A stretch of 23,943 nucleotides of DNA. Source: Hypsibius dujardini (taxonomy: Eukaryota > Tardigrada > Eutardigrada > Parachela > Hypsibiidae). The position numbers and the translations under genes were made by a program. The stretch lies in NCBI GenBank assembly GCA_001579985.1, contig LRSR01011133.1, positions 1-23,943 of the forward strand, in the 5' to 3' direction. Numbering within the stretch: position 1 is the stretch's first letter; the number at the start of each line of letters is the position of its first letter. Below are positions 22,077-23,943 of the stretch, in pieces. The notes under the pieces are model-generated. The model made no database searches. It was not told the DNA's origin and saw only the letters and a program-made list of their open reading frames with translations.

Positions 22077-22578
22077 TTTTGACGGTATTGAACAATCAGA
22101 ATATCCGCTTGCGAGGGATGGTAAGGGAAGAGAAAAACGGCTAGAAATGAGAGAAATTTGTGCGTTGGAAAATGAATTTGCGGTATTCGCTTTGGGACAT
22201 TTCCGACCATGTGCCTACACGCCCATGCCCCATTCCCCACGAGGTTTAGTACACGGCCCAGATTTTTACGACCGTACGGCTATGGGTGACTCATTCATTG
22301 ACGCATTTATTTTTAGAAATCTTTTCCGGGGAAGAAGGCTGCCTTTCTCCTTGAATCCAATCTTATCCTGCCCTGGATGACCTGCGTCATCATTTGATTT
22401 CCGTCATGTTGAAGGGAATACCTTGCTCACGGGTTTAAAACAGTCAAATACGACCATTTTGATTCTGTTTTATTTCTTTCGAAGTGTAATTGGAAGAGTC
22501 GTGTGATTCCTTTTTCTTTCCAGTCTCCATTTTGTGCCCTTTTCCTTCCTATTCTACTTCGTTCTCTTTACAAGCCCG
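22077..22578. other. Divergent promoter region, HSPA9 and secreted-protein gene
   Basis: The 502 bp between the two start codons contain no recognised gene or repeat. Open frames exist (for example 22045-22380 plus) but overlap HSPA9 exon 1 and have no recognisable content. A pyrimidine-rich stretch TTCCTTTTTCTTTCCAG at about 22506-22522 could be a 3' splice site, so the secreted-protein gene might have a 5' untranslated exon here. No heat-shock element array is apparent. Confidence 0.45.
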
Positions 22579-23751
22579 ATGACCGGAGCAAAGGCGTTCA
22601 CAATGGGTTGCGCTCCGATAGTGATATGTCTTTCGTTTATTTTCATGGAATCAGGTGGGATGCACAACAGCCGCACTGCCTTATCGGTGATGAAGCTCGA
22701 TTGATTGATTGATTGTTTATTTAGTTTTGTTAATCTGCGTTGGTTTATTAATTACATTCACCCTGGATTGATTGATTGATTGATCGTTTATTTAGTTTTG
22801 TTAATCTGCGTTGGTTGATTAATTACATTCACCCTGGATTGATTGATTGATGATCGTGGCCGTATTGCTTGATTGACGAATTGAGACAAACTACTGATCT
22901 ACTTCACTTCTAGGTTTGTCCGCTTTACCAGCACCTGGTGCTGGATCGGATCTGGGTGTTGTAATGAGGGAGCGTGAAAAATGTAAGCCAATTAATCCAT
23001 TTGCGAAAAGATCTACCCGAGTCCCACCTTTCTTGCAAGTTACTAGTACCGTATGCTCGCGATCTCAAGGGACACTTTTCTGCCCTACCCGTAAATTTTA
23101 ACCAACCCAGACCGTGCCTATTCAGTGCCGTTCACCAAATTAGCACTGTAGGGGCAAATATACGGAAAAGCACAACTGTACAATCAATCGATCGAGTACA
23201 AGGAGTAACCTGTGCGAAATGAGCCAATCAGAGAAGAGTGAATCAGATTGAACGTTCAATCGAGTGCAGGGTCATATTGAGGGAAGCTGAGTTTAGCTGT
23301 CCCTTGAGATCGCGAGCATAAGGTACTAAACGGATACTTTCAATTGCAGCTCGAGGGATTTCAAAAGTTACCTTTTGCTGGGACTATCAAGGAAATCGGA
23401 TTCAGGAAGGTGGAAAGTTTATCCCGAACGAAACCGACGCGTGCATGGAGGTTTGACTATTAATTGAGCTGATTGATCGAAGGACGGAGAGTGTGCCGAT
23501 GTGTTGTTGGCTTAACCTTGGCCCTTCTTTGCCCACCCAATAGTGTGACTGCGTCAATGGGGAAGCGCAGATGTGCGTCGCCAGTGTTTGCTCCCTGCCG
23601 CACGACTGCCGGGACGTACGCAAGCTCTTCACCGATCAGTGCTGCAAGTTTGTGTGCTTCGATCGGAAGTGGCGGAATTTGCACTACGGAGTGCAGAACT
23701 ACTCCGAAATCGGCGCTCAGTTCCGGGACACGTACCTGGTGCCACATATCG
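22579..23751 (+). CDS. Secreted protein with VWC-like cysteine domain, first 4 exons (partial)
   Basis: Exons: 22579-22654, 22914-22982, 23350-23450, 23544-23751 (donor GTTAGT), all phase-consistent; the gene continues beyond the window. Residues 1-25 look like a signal peptide with hydrophobic core CAPIVICLSFIF. A short Gly/Pro/Ser linker follows. Residues 58-120 carry ten cysteines in the order of a von Willebrand factor C domain: Cys58, Cys80, Cys83, Cys85 (C-x2-C-x-C), Cys93, Cys98, Cys104, Cys115-Cys116 and Cys120 (CC-x3-C, one residue longer than the usual CC-x2-C). Such domains are extracellular, often binding BMP-family ligands or matrix; this one's partner is unknown. A DGCR2-like or chordin-like protein is conceivable, but the rest of the gene is needed. 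Intron 3 of the model contains a family B element. Confidence 0.65.
22715..22850. repeat. 71-bp direct tandem duplication in the secreted-protein intron 1
   Basis: Two nearly identical units begin at 22715 and 22786. Each contains GTTTATTTAGTTTTGTTAAT, then CTGCGTTGG, then ATTAATTACATTCACCCTGG, followed by a TGAT run. They differ by very few bases, suggesting a recent duplication. They lie in the 259-nt intron 22655-22913. Confidence 0.92.
23046..23326. mobile_element. MITE-like element, family B copy 2, in the secreted-protein gene
   Basis: The 281-bp element is flanked by TA (23044-23045, 23327-23328). Terminal inverted repeats of about 30 bp are GTACCGTATGCTCGCGATCT on the left and the complement ending GATCGCGAGCATAAGGTAC on the right. 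It closely matches 12724-13003 across its length. It sits in the 367-nt intron 22983-23349; without it the intron would be about 84 nt. No protein is encoded. Confidence 0.93.
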
Positions 23752-23861
23752 GTTAGTCCCATCTTTCTTTCCTCCGTACACGTTTTTTTATTTGCCTGTC
23801 GTCTAGTTCTTTTTTCACCATATTCCAAGCTGTCTGCTTCGACAGTCTGCTAGTTTATTTA

Positions 23862-23862
<1 letters not shown>

Positions 23863-23900
<38 letters not shown>

Positions 23901-23943
23901 CCCTACCTGTCTGTCTGCCTATCTGTCTGTCTGTCTGTCTGTC
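23863..23943. repeat. TGTC/CTGT microsatellite at the right edge
   Basis: From about 23863 to the end the sequence is nearly pure CTGT repeats with a few interruptions. It lies in the intron that starts at 23752 and runs off the window, and is the complement of the CAGA arrays elsewhere. Confidence 0.93.

Overview
This window is animal-type eukaryotic DNA. Genes are split by many short GT-AG introns, mostly about 60 to 140 nt. The gene set includes a rabaptin, a secreted protein with a von Willebrand C-like domain, SNAPc and INO80 subunits, GLE1, SFR1 and mitochondrial HSP70, which fits a compact invertebrate (or close holozoan) genome. Nothing points to a particular species. There is no bacterial, viral or CRISPR content. 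Exon models were assembled by hand from splice sites, reading phase and remembered family sequence; no alignment was run.

Layout, left to right. (1) The 3' end of an unrecognised plus-strand gene (to 632). (2) RABEP1-like rabaptin, minus, 10 exons (657-4246). (3) SNAPC3, minus, 7 exons (5141-7823). (4) GLE1, plus, 5 exons (8253-10775). (5, 6) Two minus-strand orphan ORFs (11057-11665, 12177-12612). (7) A short SFR1, minus, 2 exons (13305-14161). (8) INO80B, plus, 8 exons (14481-17186). (9) Mitochondrial HSP70 (HSPA9/mortalin), minus, 12 exons (17600-22076). (10) The first four exons of a secreted cysteine-rich protein, plus (22579 to beyond 23751). Three pairs are head-to-head with 319 to 502 bp between start codons: SNAPC3/GLE1, SFR1/INO80B and HSPA9/secreted protein. 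The genes are mostly housekeeping and form no single pathway, although SFR1 and INO80B both relate to homologous recombination.

The most unusual content is the repeat landscape. Seven foldback, MITE-like elements in five families lie in introns or intergenic DNA, six of them with TA on both sides. Two families have two copies each in this window, and two families share a 17-bp block next to the right terminal repeat. A sixth dispersed repeat has three copies in three introns of HSPA9, with one paired change that keeps a predicted hairpin. Most introns longer than about 150 nt contain a recognisable insertion or array: a foldback element, a TGAT or CAGA microsatellite, or a 13 to 71 bp tandem repeat. 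In four cases subtracting the insert leaves an ordinary intron of about 65 to 97 nt.
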